A stretch of 42,843 nt of DNA from Candidatus Pacearchaeota archaeon. Its GTDB lineage: Archaea; Nanobdellota; Nanobdellia; Pacearchaeales; GW2011-AR1. Position numbers and translations under genes: made by a program. The stretch covers positions 1 through 42,843 of the forward strand of contig JACOYL010000006.1 in assembly GCA_016181895.1 (NCBI GenBank). The letters run 5' to 3'. Positions 28,857 to 37,422 of this stretch are shown one piece after another (within the stretch, counting starts at the first letter, position 1; every line of letters starts with the position of its first letter). The notes under the pieces were generated by a model, which did not search any database, was not told the origin of the DNA, and was given only the letters and a program-made list of their open reading frames with translations.

Positions 28857-29245
28857 TTAACACTTAATTAATTTGTTTAAATCCATTTCTTCTCTTTTCA
28901 ATAAGTCTCGCAAGGATATTTTTCCTTCTTCTGTTTTTTCCAAAGAACTGTAAAAATTTTTAGCCATTTCAAACCGGGAATCTATAAATCTTGTTTGTTG
29001 TTTGCTCCATTTTTTCTGTTTTTTATAAAACCCATTCGGTTGCTTTTCTTTTTTAATAAATTTCTTGAATTTTGAATCTGCGAATCTATCAAAACAGCCT
29101 GTTGTTTGCTCCATTCTTTGTCAGAATGTTTTTTCATGTAATCAATCCAAAACTTGATAAAATCCAGCCTGTCCTTGAAATTTCTTTTTTTAAATTCCCT
29201 CAACTCCTTCAGATTAATTTTTATATCTTCAGCTTTCATCTTCAA
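28857..29245 (-). pseudogene. Small partner gene of the adjacent nucleotidyltransferase, frameshifted by an internal imperfect tandem duplication
   Basis: Overlapping ORFs 28982..29245 and 28857..29114 share 'WSKQQxxxIDSxx' in two frames; TGTTGTTTGCTCCAT occurs at 28996-29010 and 29100-29114 (104-nt offset, not a multiple of 3). Confidence 0.6.
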
Positions 29246-29858
29246 TCCATTTCATTTTGTTTTCAATTTTTAATCTCTTTAAAAGTGCAGACAATTCTTC
29301 TTTATTAATTTTATCCTTGAACAAGAGATAAAGATGTTTCGCATCTTCAATATCCTTGTCAGAACTTAATTCTTCAAAATTTCCGTCTGCAGCCAAAAAC
29401 AATTTGTAAGCAATTTGCATTTCCAAAGGAGAAATAAATAAAGTTTTTTCTCTTAATCTTGCTTTTATTCTGTTTTCAAAAGAGTACTTGTCAAGGTCTG
29501 TTTTTATAATCTTAAATTCAATATTTGGTCTTGGGGCGCCTTTTTTGAAGAATCTAACCGCAAAATCATCCAGCATTTCATATGCCTCGTTAACATTCAT
29601 GGTATTTGCGCATTCATATCCTGAATTGATTAATTCCTTGAATAATTTGCCAAACTCCGCAAATTTTATTTCCGGCACCAACAAATCCACGTCTTCTGTC
29701 GCCCTTGTTCTTCCAAGAAGAATTGAAACATATCCGGAAACAATGACGTAATCTTTGAACTTTTCAAGGATGTTGATGAAATCAATGACGAATTTGTCAA
29801 GCTCATTTAAAACTTTCCCGTCCAAAATTATTTCCCTTTTTTCGGGATTGTATTCCAT
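29229..29858 (-). CDS. Nucleotidyltransferase-fold protein (AbiEii-like / DUF6036-like)
   Basis: YVIVSGYVSILLGRTRATEDVDLLVPEI: GxxxxxxxR(x)nDxD nucleotidyltransferase motif; followed by helical region. Confidence 0.8.
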   Translation of the reverse strand: MEYNPEKREIILDGKVLNELDKFVIDFINILEKFKDYVIVSGYVSILLGRTRATEDVDLLVPEIKFAEFGKLFKELINSGYECANTMNVNEAYEMLDDFAVRFFKKGAPRPNIEFKIIKTDLDKYSFENRIKARLREKTLFISPLEMQIAYKLFLAADGNFEELSSDKDIEDAKHLYLLFKDKINKEELSALLKRLKIENKMKWIEDES

Positions 29859-29913
29859 AAAAACTCAAATAAATTCTGGTTTTTATATCTTTCAAAAATG
29901 AAGGAAAAGAGAG

Positions 29914-31164
29914 TTATCCAGATACAGTAAGACAATTATATTTTCTCCATGTTGCATCGTTAGTTAAACCGCCACAATGATTAATATCTTCCTCAGTACC
30001 AACCGCTTTACAGTGTAATAAGCCCACACCCCTTAACCCCCTTGCAGGGTTGTTCTTTGTATCATAATAATTTGCAAGAACACCATGAATATACACACCA
30101 CATTCTCCCAAGTTATCAGCATCACTATCATTTGGAGGGTCATTAAAACCCCAATAATACGCGCCCAAATTGTTAGTATAAAGAGCTGCTGTTTTCTCAT
30201 ATATTGTTAAAGAACCAGTCTTTAATTCCCCACCAAAAGCAATATTTCCCTTTACCCTCAAATTACCTGAACCAATAGAGCTAACTCCATCCGCGTATTG
30301 TCCGATTATTACGCCCCCATTCCAAAACATCCAGTTATTGTCTCGGTTAATTAAACTCAGGCTACCTGTGTCAGGAACTGCTTCAGTATCAAAGTCTCGA
30401 ATTCTCACATATTTAGACCCAATTATAGAATTACCATATACATCTAATGTTACTCCTGTAGATGGAATCGTCGTTCCGATGCCGACACTGTCACTTGTTG
30501 ATGTCACATAAACATTTGAACCGCTTTTGGTCCATCCCACACCAACTGGCGCAGTAGTCTGAATTGTTCCATCTGGAAACTTGATTCCTCCCGAGAGAGA
30601 CTCAATGATGCCGTTGACCGTGAGTTTTTGCCCCGGATCCGTCGTCGTCCCGATGCCGACGTTGCCGGTTGTACCATCCATAAATAAAACACTTGTTGGA
30701 TTTCCTCCCGCTACCTTTGTCATAAAATTTATATCGCCACTTCCTGTTCCTTGGTCAAAAGTAAAAGTATTATCACTCGCAACATACAAAGAAGCTGAAG
30801 TTGAACCATCCGCTCTCTTCAATCCTATTTGACCCGACCCGGAATTATATTTTATTGTCAGAGGATAATTCGGGCTTGTTGTCCCTATGCCGACTTTGCC
30901 ACTAACAGATAAACCCCCGCTTGGAATAACAAAATTTCCCGAATCAAAGCTTCCTGAAGTTACCTGACTTGCCGGATGATATCCTTTTGTCGTATCAACA
31001 GCATAAACCCCCACTCCAATAATTGCCAAAATCAAAATCGCAATTAAGGTGTATGCAACTTTGTTTGACAAAAAGATATTAACATTAATTCCATGTGAAC
31101 CCCTTTTCCGAGCCTGTGAGGAGAACGAGTGAACTTGTGAACCTCTTTTTGTTTTCATCTTCAT
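29914..31164 (-). CDS. Membrane-anchored fibre-like protein with 'VGIGTTSPxxxLTV' repeats
   Basis: TM (VAYTLIAILILAIIGVGVYAV) then KVGIGTTSPNYPLTI, NVGIGTTTDPGQKLTVNG, SVGIGTTIPSTGVTLDV. Confidence 0.85.
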   Translation of the reverse strand: MKMKTKRGSQVHSFSSQARKRGSHGINVNIFLSNKVAYTLIAILILAIIGVGVYAVDTTKGYHPASQVTSGSFDSGNFVIPSGGLSVSGKVGIGTTSPNYPLTIKYNSGSGQIGLKRADGSTSASLYVASDNTFTFDQGTGSGDINFMTKVAGGNPTSVLFMDGTTGNVGIGTTTDPGQKLTVNGIIESLSGGIKFPDGTIQTTAPVGVGWTKSGSNVYVTSTSDSVGIGTTIPSTGVTLDVYGNSIIGSKYVRIRDFDTEAVPDTGSLSLINRDNNWMFWNGGVIIGQYADGVSSIGSGNLRVKGNIAFGGELKTGSLTIYEKTAALYTNNLGAYYWGFNDPPNDSDADNLGECGVYIHGVLANYYDTKNNPARGLRGVGLLHCKAVGTEEDINHCGGLTNDATWRKYNCLTVSG

Positions 31165-31182
31165 GTAAAAATCTCTATATTT

Positions 31183-31512
31183 TTAAATGTTGTGTGGATG
31201 TTTATATTGTGGTTGTCTTAATTTTCTCAATAAAAGGATTATGAAAACAATCAAGACAGTAATAATAGATGCAATTACCAATATTATCAATTTGTTCTTT
31301 TGAAATATTCCAGGACTCGTTATTAGTTTATTGTCTTTATTTTCGTTGTCGTTCAGAAAAGCGTTTATTTCGTCTTCTGTAAATTCAGAAACAGATTCAT
31401 TGTTGTTTAGAAAAGCGTTTATTTCGTCTTCTGTAAAACCTTGGGATAAAACAGAACCTGTAATGAATACTACAATCAGGGAAAAAGCTAAAAAAATCAC
31501 TTCTTTTTTCAT
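31183..31512 (-). CDS. Signal peptide plus C-terminal TM protein with duplicated 18-aa EFTEDEINAFLN unit
   Basis: FTEDEINAFLNNNESVSEFTEDEINAFLNDNEN; hydrophobic N- and C-terminal segments. Confidence 0.7.
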   Translation of the reverse strand: MKKEVIFLAFSLIVVFITGSVLSQGFTEDEINAFLNNNESVSEFTEDEINAFLNDNENKDNKLITSPGIFQKNKLIILVIASIITVLIVFIILLLRKLRQPQYKHPHNI

Positions 31513-31548
31513 ATTTTTAAATGAACATTTAGTTTAAATTATTTTTCT

Positions 31549-31725
31549 TTAATAGACAAAAGGCTTTTTAAATATTATATTTCCCTGACAACATCTCCAA
31601 ATAGCAGTTCCGCCATGAAAAACAGCCTTGTTAAATTTATTATAAAGTTCTTCAATAATTAAATCTTGGGCTCCTGCTATTTCTTTATGTCTCATTCTTT
31701 TGATTCTTAAATGTAAAGACATCAT
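31549..31725 (-). pseudogene. Truncated AbiEii-like nucleotidyltransferase fragment (58 aa)
   Basis: MMSLHLRIKRMRHKEIAGAQDLIIEELYNKFNKAVFHGGTAIWRCCQGNIIFKKPFVY*; 'FHGGTAIWRC' is the AbiEii N-terminal signature, then sequence stops before the catalytic DxD. Confidence 0.65.
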
Positions 31726-31912
31726 TTTATCAGATTAACCAAAGTTATATATATCCATAATTTTTGTTTATTTTAAATCTTGGGTTTAAATTATAACTAA
31801 TGGAAAATTCATCCAAGAAAAAATTTTATGTCTTATTTTAACCCGCATCTTTTATTTTAGACGTTTAATCAACACAAAAAAATTATTTAAATCTAATTTT
31901 TAATATGATATA

Positions 31913-32326
31913 ATGAAAAACACTAAAAACATCTTGCTGCTGATTTTGCTTTTGATTGCCTTGACAAGTTCCGCAATCCTCTCGTTCAAGCCTTTATCGG
32001 AAATCTGCAACATTGAGGAAGGTTGCGAGCTTGTTCAGAATTCGGTTTATGCCCATACTTTTGGGATAAAAAACAGTGTTTACGGCGTCGGCATTTTTGT
32101 TTTCCTGTCTGTTTTAACATTGGTTCAAATTTACAGGCATTCGGATAAAATAGAAAAGTTTCTCAAATTTTCATTGATATTGGGCTCTGTGACAGCAGTA
32201 TATTTCCTCATACTGCAGGTGCTTGTCCTCGAAGCTTATTGCAAATATTGCATTGTTGCTGATTTGTCAGTGATTTTGGCATTGCTTGTAATTTATTTCC
32301 CGAAAAGAAAAATAAGTTTTGTTTGA
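31913..32326 (+). CDS. Vitamin K epoxide reductase (VKOR) family protein
   Basis: CNIEEGCELVQNSVYAHTFGIKNSVYGVG and CKYCIVAD within four TM segments. Confidence 0.88.
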   Translation: MKNTKNILLLILLLIALTSSAILSFKPLSEICNIEEGCELVQNSVYAHTFGIKNSVYGVGIFVFLSVLTLVQIYRHSDKIEKFLKFSLILGSVTAVYFLILQVLVLEAYCKYCIVADLSVILALLVIYFPKRKISFV

Positions 32327-32627
32327 AGACGGCTGTATCCCAAGGACATGCTTTGTTTAATGAGCGACATATATTTGAATTTGAAATCCAAGTCAAGTTT
32401 GGCTCGCATCTGCTCGCGATTAATCAGAATGATAACCATAAATCCACTGTTTTATGTTAATATCCGCATTAATGCGAACGGGTTTGCGAGTGAGACAATT
32501 TGTTTATTCAACGACTCGCAATGCGTATGCGTAATCGCTTGTTTGATAAGTCAAAGTAATTCCAGATTTTTTTAAACAAAACCCAAGGAACAGCAAAATT
32601 ATTAAACGAGAATTCGAGAATTAGTAT

Positions 32628-33134
32628 ATGGCTGAAAATACAACCATTGTCACATTGATAATAGGGTTTCTCGGAATAATTTTGGGGACTTTTTTAAGCC
32701 CTTACTTGAATCACAGGCTTAATGCGAAATATGAAAGGCGGGAGATTTTTTTTAAAAAGAAACTGGAGTATTTTGAGGAAATCGCAAAAAATCTCGAGGA
32801 AAACATAAAAATATACAAAAATATCATGGGCGGAACAACGGAAATCAAGAATAAAAAAGAGTTTGTAAAAATTCTGAACGAATTGAAAAAAAGACGGAGA
32901 AAATTCAGGATAATGGCGAGCCCCCTTTATTTTAACACGAATCTTCTTGCCGAAAAAGTTCTAAGGTTCATAAATCTTGAAAAGAGGATTTTTACAGGGC
33001 TTAAAAAAATGATTGAATCCGGGATTGCGGACGAAAAAATCACAAGTGACTTGAAAGCCGTCTTGGATGAATTAAAAAAAACAGGAAGTGAAGTCATAAA
33101 TGAAATGAAAAAAGAATTGCATGTAAAATCATAA
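32628..33134 (+). CDS. Membrane-anchored coiled-coil hypothetical protein
   Basis: N-terminal TM (TIVTLIIGFLGIILGTFLSPYL) then Lys/Glu-rich helices; 2 nt before bud32. Confidence 0.65.
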   Translation: MAENTTIVTLIIGFLGIILGTFLSPYLNHRLNAKYERREIFFKKKLEYFEEIAKNLEENIKIYKNIMGGTTEIKNKKEFVKILNELKKRRRKFRIMASPLYFNTNLLAEKVLRFINLEKRIFTGLKKMIESGIADEKITSDLKAVLDELKKTGSEVINEMKKELHVKS

Positions 33135-33136
33135 AA

Positions 33137-33907
33137 ATGGAAAAAATAATCCAGCTCGGCGCGGAGGCGGAAATAATTCTCAGCAGAAATAAAATAATCA
33201 AACGCCGCGTTCCAAAATTCTATCGGCTTAAAGAACTGGATGAAAAAATCAGGAAATTGCGAACACGCTCTGAAACAAAACTTCTGGAAAAAGCATCAAA
33301 AATAGTTAATGTCCCAAAAATATTAAATATTAATGTTAAAGATTTATCCAAAATGTTGGAGGTTGGAGGTTGGAAGGAGGGGATAAAGAAAAACAATTTT
33401 GAAATTCAAATGCAATTCATCAAAGGAAAAAGGCTTTCTGAAAATCTTGACAAATTTCCATTGAAAAAGCAAAAAGAAATCTGCAGAAAAATTGGAGAAA
33501 ACATTTCAAAACTTCACGATTCAAATATAATCCACGGAGATTTGACGACAAGCAACATGATTTATTTTGAAAATTTTAATAAAGAAAAAAATAAAAACAA
33601 CAAATCTAAAAACAGCTTAAAAGAAGTGTTTAGAGATAATAATTCCTTGGGGGTGGGTTGGTGGGAAAAAGGTTCTTTCAGTGTTTTCTTCATCGACTTC
33701 GGCTTGGGATTCATAAGCCATAAAATAGAGGACAAAGCCGTGGATTTGCATCTTCTCAAAGAGGCACTTGAAGCAAAACACTTTCAAAACTGGAAAATTC
33801 TTTTTAATGAAGTTCTGAAAGGATATAAAGTCTCAAAACATTGCGAAAAAGTCGTAGAGCAAATGAGGAAAGTCGAATCAAGGGGGAGATACAAGGAAAA
33901 GTATTAG
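33137..33907 (+). CDS. bud32: Bud32/KEOPS kinase with extra in-frame inserts
   Basis: IIQLGAEAEIIL, IKRRVPKFYRLKELDEKIRKLRTRSETKLL, HDSNIIHGDLTTSNMI, FFIDFGLGFIS..EDKAVDLHLLKEAL. Confidence 0.93.
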   Translation: MEKIIQLGAEAEIILSRNKIIKRRVPKFYRLKELDEKIRKLRTRSETKLLEKASKIVNVPKILNINVKDLSKMLEVGGWKEGIKKNNFEIQMQFIKGKRLSENLDKFPLKKQKEICRKIGENISKLHDSNIIHGDLTTSNMIYFENFNKEKNKNNKSKNSLKEVFRDNNSLGVGWWEKGSFSVFFIDFGLGFISHKIEDKAVDLHLLKEALEAKHFQNWKILFNEVLKGYKVSKHCEKVVEQMRKVESRGRYKEKY

Positions 33908-33942
33908 AAACCCTTATAAAATATTTTTCTGTTTCTTCTTAA

Positions 33943-34015
33943 AGCCCTGTAGTATAGCGGTCAAGTATGAAGGCCTTTGGCGCCTTAGACCCAGGTTCGA
34001 ATCCTGGCAGGGCTA
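33943..34015 (+). tRNA. tRNA-Gln (TTG)
   Basis: AGCCCTG/CAGGGCT acceptor; ac arm AAGGC CTTTGGC GCCTT; T arm CCAGG TTCGAAT CCTGG. Confidence 0.94.
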
Positions 34016-34092
34016 TTTTGAAATGCCTGTAAAAAAAGAAGATATCAAAAAAAGAATTATGATTCGGAAGCAATTTTTGGTGTAATTTATTT

Positions 34093-34323
34093 ATGTCACC
34101 AATTGCATATTTTTTAACATTTCCAACATTTTTAATACTAATTATCTCAATGTATTTCTTTATAAATTTCATAAAGTTCAATGAAGTATTTTCCTTAATA
34201 ATTGCAATAATTTTACTTACTTTTGTTATAACAGAAATTTCCTTCAGAATTTTTAAGAAAAAAGATTTTTTATTGATTAGTGATTTCATCCAAAAACCCT
34301 GTGATAATAAATCTCTCTGTTGA
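34093..34323 (+). CDS. Possible small membrane protein
   Basis: 76-aa ORF with two hydrophobic segments; 3' end overlaps the convergent MinD gene. Confidence 0.35.
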   Translation: MSPIAYFLTFPTFLILIISMYFFINFIKFNEVFSLIIAIILLTFVITEISFRIFKKKDFLLISDFIQKPCDNKSLC

Positions 34324-35089
34324 TGTCCTGCCTCTTCGGCGGAATCTTTAGAAGATTCCTGGCTTTGTTCAGCCAGCTTGTATCAAGGTATTTCTCTCCT
34401 GAAAGAATTCCCGCAAGTTTCCTGAATTCAATGCTTGCTTTTGATTTTTCTTTGTATTGGGTTGTCGGCTTGAATTCCGAAAGCGATTTTTGAAAATTTA
34501 TGTCATATGGGATCACGGCAAGAACAGGAATTCCAAGGGTTTCCTCGATTTCTTCCAAGGACAAATCAAAATTCTTGTTGTTTGCCTTGTTGATTACAAC
34601 CCCGAGAATTGGAATCTCCCTTCTTTTTGCGATTCTTTCCATTTTTAACACGCTGCTTAAGGAAGGAATGTCGGGGGTTGTCATGATAATTATTCCGTCG
34701 GAAGCCAACATAACCGCGAGGGTTTCCTCGTTCAAGGAAGGAGAAGAATCAATCAGAATGGCATCGTATCTTTTCTTCAACGGTTTTATTCTGTCCTTCA
34801 TTTCAAGCGGATTCAGTTTCAAGTTGTTGAAAATAGAGGAGGGAATAATGTCAAATTTCCCCAGCTTGTGAATTGAATCCTTTACATGCGTTTTTCTCGC
34901 GAGAACATGATTCATTGTAACTTCCGGATCCACAATGTTAAGATGCAGTCCGAGGTTCGGCGCCGAGAAATTCCCGTCGACAAGAAGGACTTTTTTTCCG
35001 AAATCGGCCATTGCGTCCCCCAATGCAACAACACTGGAAGTTTTTCCGACACCTCCTTTTAAGCTCAGCACTCCTATAATTTTCCCCAT
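34286..35089 (-). CDS. MinD/ParA-family ATPase
   Basis: Deviant Walker A SLKGGVGKTSSVVALGDAMA, VLLVDGNFSAPNLGLHL, DAILIDSSPSLNEETLAVMLASD. Confidence 0.93.
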   Translation of the reverse strand: MGKIIGVLSLKGGVGKTSSVVALGDAMADFGKKVLLVDGNFSAPNLGLHLNIVDPEVTMNHVLARKTHVKDSIHKLGKFDIIPSSIFNNLKLNPLEMKDRIKPLKKRYDAILIDSSPSLNEETLAVMLASDGIIIMTTPDIPSLSSVLKMERIAKRREIPILGVVINKANNKNFDLSLEEIEETLGIPVLAVIPYDINFQKSLSEFKPTTQYKEKSKASIEFRKLAGILSGEKYLDTSWLNKARNLLKIPPKRQDINREIYYHRVFG

Positions 35090-35174
35090 TTATTCCTGAA
35101 ACAATCTGGATTTAAATAATTTTAGAAAATCAAAAATCAACAAATTTAAAAAGCAATTTTCACAAAATAATACA

Positions 35175-35543
35175 ATGCCCAAAAAATCTGAATTAAAGAA
35201 AAAAACAGAAGAAAAGAAAAAAGAAATCGTTTCCAAAAAAATTTCAGCCCCTGAATTTGAAAAAATGATTCTTGAACTTTCGGAAAAGGGATTGACATCT
35301 GAAAAAATCGGCGAAACTTTAAGAAAACAGGGAATTCATTCAAAAGAACACGGGAAAAAAATATCAAAAATTCTTAAGGAAAAGGGAAAATACGAAAATC
35401 CCGACATGAAAAACATCCGGACAAAATTGGAAAAAATATTGAAGCACATTGAGAAAAACAAGCAGGACAAAAGAGCCATGAGGGAAAAGGACCGGATTTT
35501 CGCGCAACTCAGGATTTTAAAAAAACATTTTCAAGTTCAATAA
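35175..35543 (+). CDS. rps15: 30S ribosomal protein S15 (divergent)
   Basis: ILELSEKGLTSEKIGETLRKQGI...IRTKLEKILKHIEKNKQDKRAMREKDRIFAQLRILKKHF. Confidence 0.7.
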   Translation: MPKKSELKKKTEEKKKEIVSKKISAPEFEKMILELSEKGLTSEKIGETLRKQGIHSKEHGKKISKILKEKGKYENPDMKNIRTKLEKILKHIEKNKQDKRAMREKDRIFAQLRILKKHFQVQ

Positions 35544-35826
35544 AAAATAGAAATTTCAGTAATAAAGCCGATTTGCGAGAAGAGCAAATTCACAGGATTA
35601 TTTGAAAGAAATCAATGCAAAAATTTACCTCCCAGTTAATATTTGATGAACCGTGGTTTTATTATTAATTATTAAATTGTTTCTAAATTAAAGCACTGAA
35701 AAATTTGGAAGAATTCTTGGGATAGAAGATGGGATTGAAAGGTTGCGGATTTGGCAGGGAATTAATGGAAAGTATGGAAAATTAATTTTAAGAAACCTTT
35801 AAAACGGATTTTCTTTTAAGATTTGA

Positions 35827-36540
35827 ATGAATTTGGAAACAGGAGACAATGTTCTCTGCACCGTTGAAAGAATAGAAGGCACTGTTGTATTTGTAAAAGT
35901 CCTCGCGAACGGAAAAGAAATCGACGGAAGTATCGTCACGTCTGAAATCGCTCCCGGAAGAATAAGAAATCTGAGGGATTACGTTGTTCCGAAAAAGAAA
36001 ATCGTCTGCAAGATTTTGAGGATTTCTGAAAAAGGAAACGTGGAACTTTCACTAAGGCGTGTTTCTGCCAAGGAAAGAAAAGGGGTCATGGACATATACA
36101 ACCAGGAAAGGGCTTATCTTAGCATTCTGAAAAAAGTTCTCGGGGAAAAAACAAACGGCATTGTGGAAAAAATCTTGGCTGAAGGAACCATCTCCGATTT
36201 CGTGTCGGAAGTCAGGGAAAATCCGAAAAAACTTGAAAATCTTATCGGAAAAGATTCCAAAAAAATCATGGATATGCTGAATTTCCAAAAAGAAAAAAAA
36301 GTTGTTTTAAAAAAAGAAATTCTTCTTAAATCGGAACTTCCAAACGGAATTCAAATAATTAAAAAGGTTTTGGAAAATGTAAACGGGAGTGAAATAAGAT
36401 ATCTTGCCGCGGGAAAATATTCCATAAAAACAGAATCCAACGACGTGAAAAAGGCAAGCGTCGTATTGAGAAATGTTTTGGAAGAAATTGAAAAAAAAGC
36501 GCGGGAAAATCGCATGGATTTTAGCATTAGAGAGAAGTAA
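35827..36540 (+). CDS. eif2a: Translation initiation factor 2 subunit alpha
   Basis: N-terminal S1 domain GDNVLCTVERIEGTVVFVKV..GSIVTSEIAPGRIRNLRDYVVPKKKIVCKIL followed by helical/alpha-beta domains. Confidence 0.93.
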   Translation: MNLETGDNVLCTVERIEGTVVFVKVLANGKEIDGSIVTSEIAPGRIRNLRDYVVPKKKIVCKILRISEKGNVELSLRRVSAKERKGVMDIYNQERAYLSILKKVLGEKTNGIVEKILAEGTISDFVSEVRENPKKLENLIGKDSKKIMDMLNFQKEKKVVLKKEILLKSELPNGIQIIKKVLENVNGSEIRYLAAGKYSIKTESNDVKKASVVLRNVLEEIEKKARENRMDFSIREK

Positions 36541-36617
36541 AAGAGAGAAAAGTTTTTCTGCCATTTTCCCGATGATTTTATCACAACCTTTAAAAAAGAA
36601 AATCTCTGTTAAAGACC

Positions 36618-37049
36618 ATGGCTGGGATTGGTCAGTTGATAAACAAAGAGGCGCCGTTGAACCTTGCTCTTGGTGTTGTATTCGACACCGAAAGAAAAAA
36701 AGTTCTGATTGCAAAGAGGAAGAAACAGGCGCAGATTTCCGGATTGAAGTGGTGTTTTCCCGGAGGAAAAATAGAGTATGAAGACGATTTGGAAGAAGCA
36801 ATTAAAAACAAGATAAAGGAAAAGACCGGCTTGAGGGTTGAAAGTCTCGGCTCGATATTCGCCGAAACCCATTTTAGAAACGAGGGAAAAATGTTTTCAA
36901 TATATTATCTGTGCGAATTAATCGACGGAAAAGAAAAACCGTCCGAGGATTTTGAGGAAATGAAATGGGTTTCTCCAGGTGAAGTCGAGGATTATTTCAA
37001 AACAGAACTTCATCCATCTTTAAGGGAATATTTGAAAGATTTGGGATGA
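36618..37049 (+). CDS. NUDIX-fold protein with degenerate Nudix box
   Basis: WCFPGGKIEYEDDLEEAIKNKIKEKTGLRVESLGSIFAETHF. Confidence 0.85.
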   Translation: MAGIGQLINKEAPLNLALGVVFDTERKKVLIAKRKKQAQISGLKWCFPGGKIEYEDDLEEAIKNKIKEKTGLRVESLGSIFAETHFRNEGKMFSIYYLCELIDGKEKPSEDFEEMKWVSPGEVEDYFKTELHPSLREYLKDLG

Positions 37050-37107
37050 AAATATAAGCGGTAAAATATGACAATCCTTATAAATATTAATTTTAATTAC
37101 AACGAAT

Positions 37108-37398
37108 ATGGGAACCAACTCAGATTTTATAAGAGAAGAGTTTTATCCTTCAAAAGCACTTAGTGTACAACCTTATTGTCTTGCATGTACAAGTTGCAAC
37201 TATGGAGGTCCTGATTCTGTTGAGCCGGTTTGCCACGACGATGATGTCACGAGGACATTAGGAGGGCATCAAGAATATGGGCTTAACATTACAATAGCGA
37301 GAATGTCTGAGAATTCACCATGCGGAATAGAAGGAAAATTATTTGAACAACATCCCAAGAGAGATTCTAATGGAAGAGTAGTATTGGACAAAGAATAA
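37108..37398 (+). CDS. Cys-containing hypothetical protein
   Basis: 96-aa ORF; YCLACTSCNYGGPDSVEPVCHDDDV. Confidence 0.5.
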   Translation: MGTNSDFIREEFYPSKALSVQPYCLACTSCNYGGPDSVEPVCHDDDVTRTLGGHQEYGLNITIARMSENSPCGIEGKLFEQHPKRDSNGRVVLDKE

Positions 37399-37422
37399 AT
37401 AATACAATTAATTCTATTCTAA

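Noticed and set aside
33939-34289. 116-aa minus ORF ending ALPGFEPGSKAPKAFILDRYTTGL
   Set aside because: C-terminus is antisense translation of tRNA-Gln; remainder overlaps the more plausible + strand small membrane ORF.
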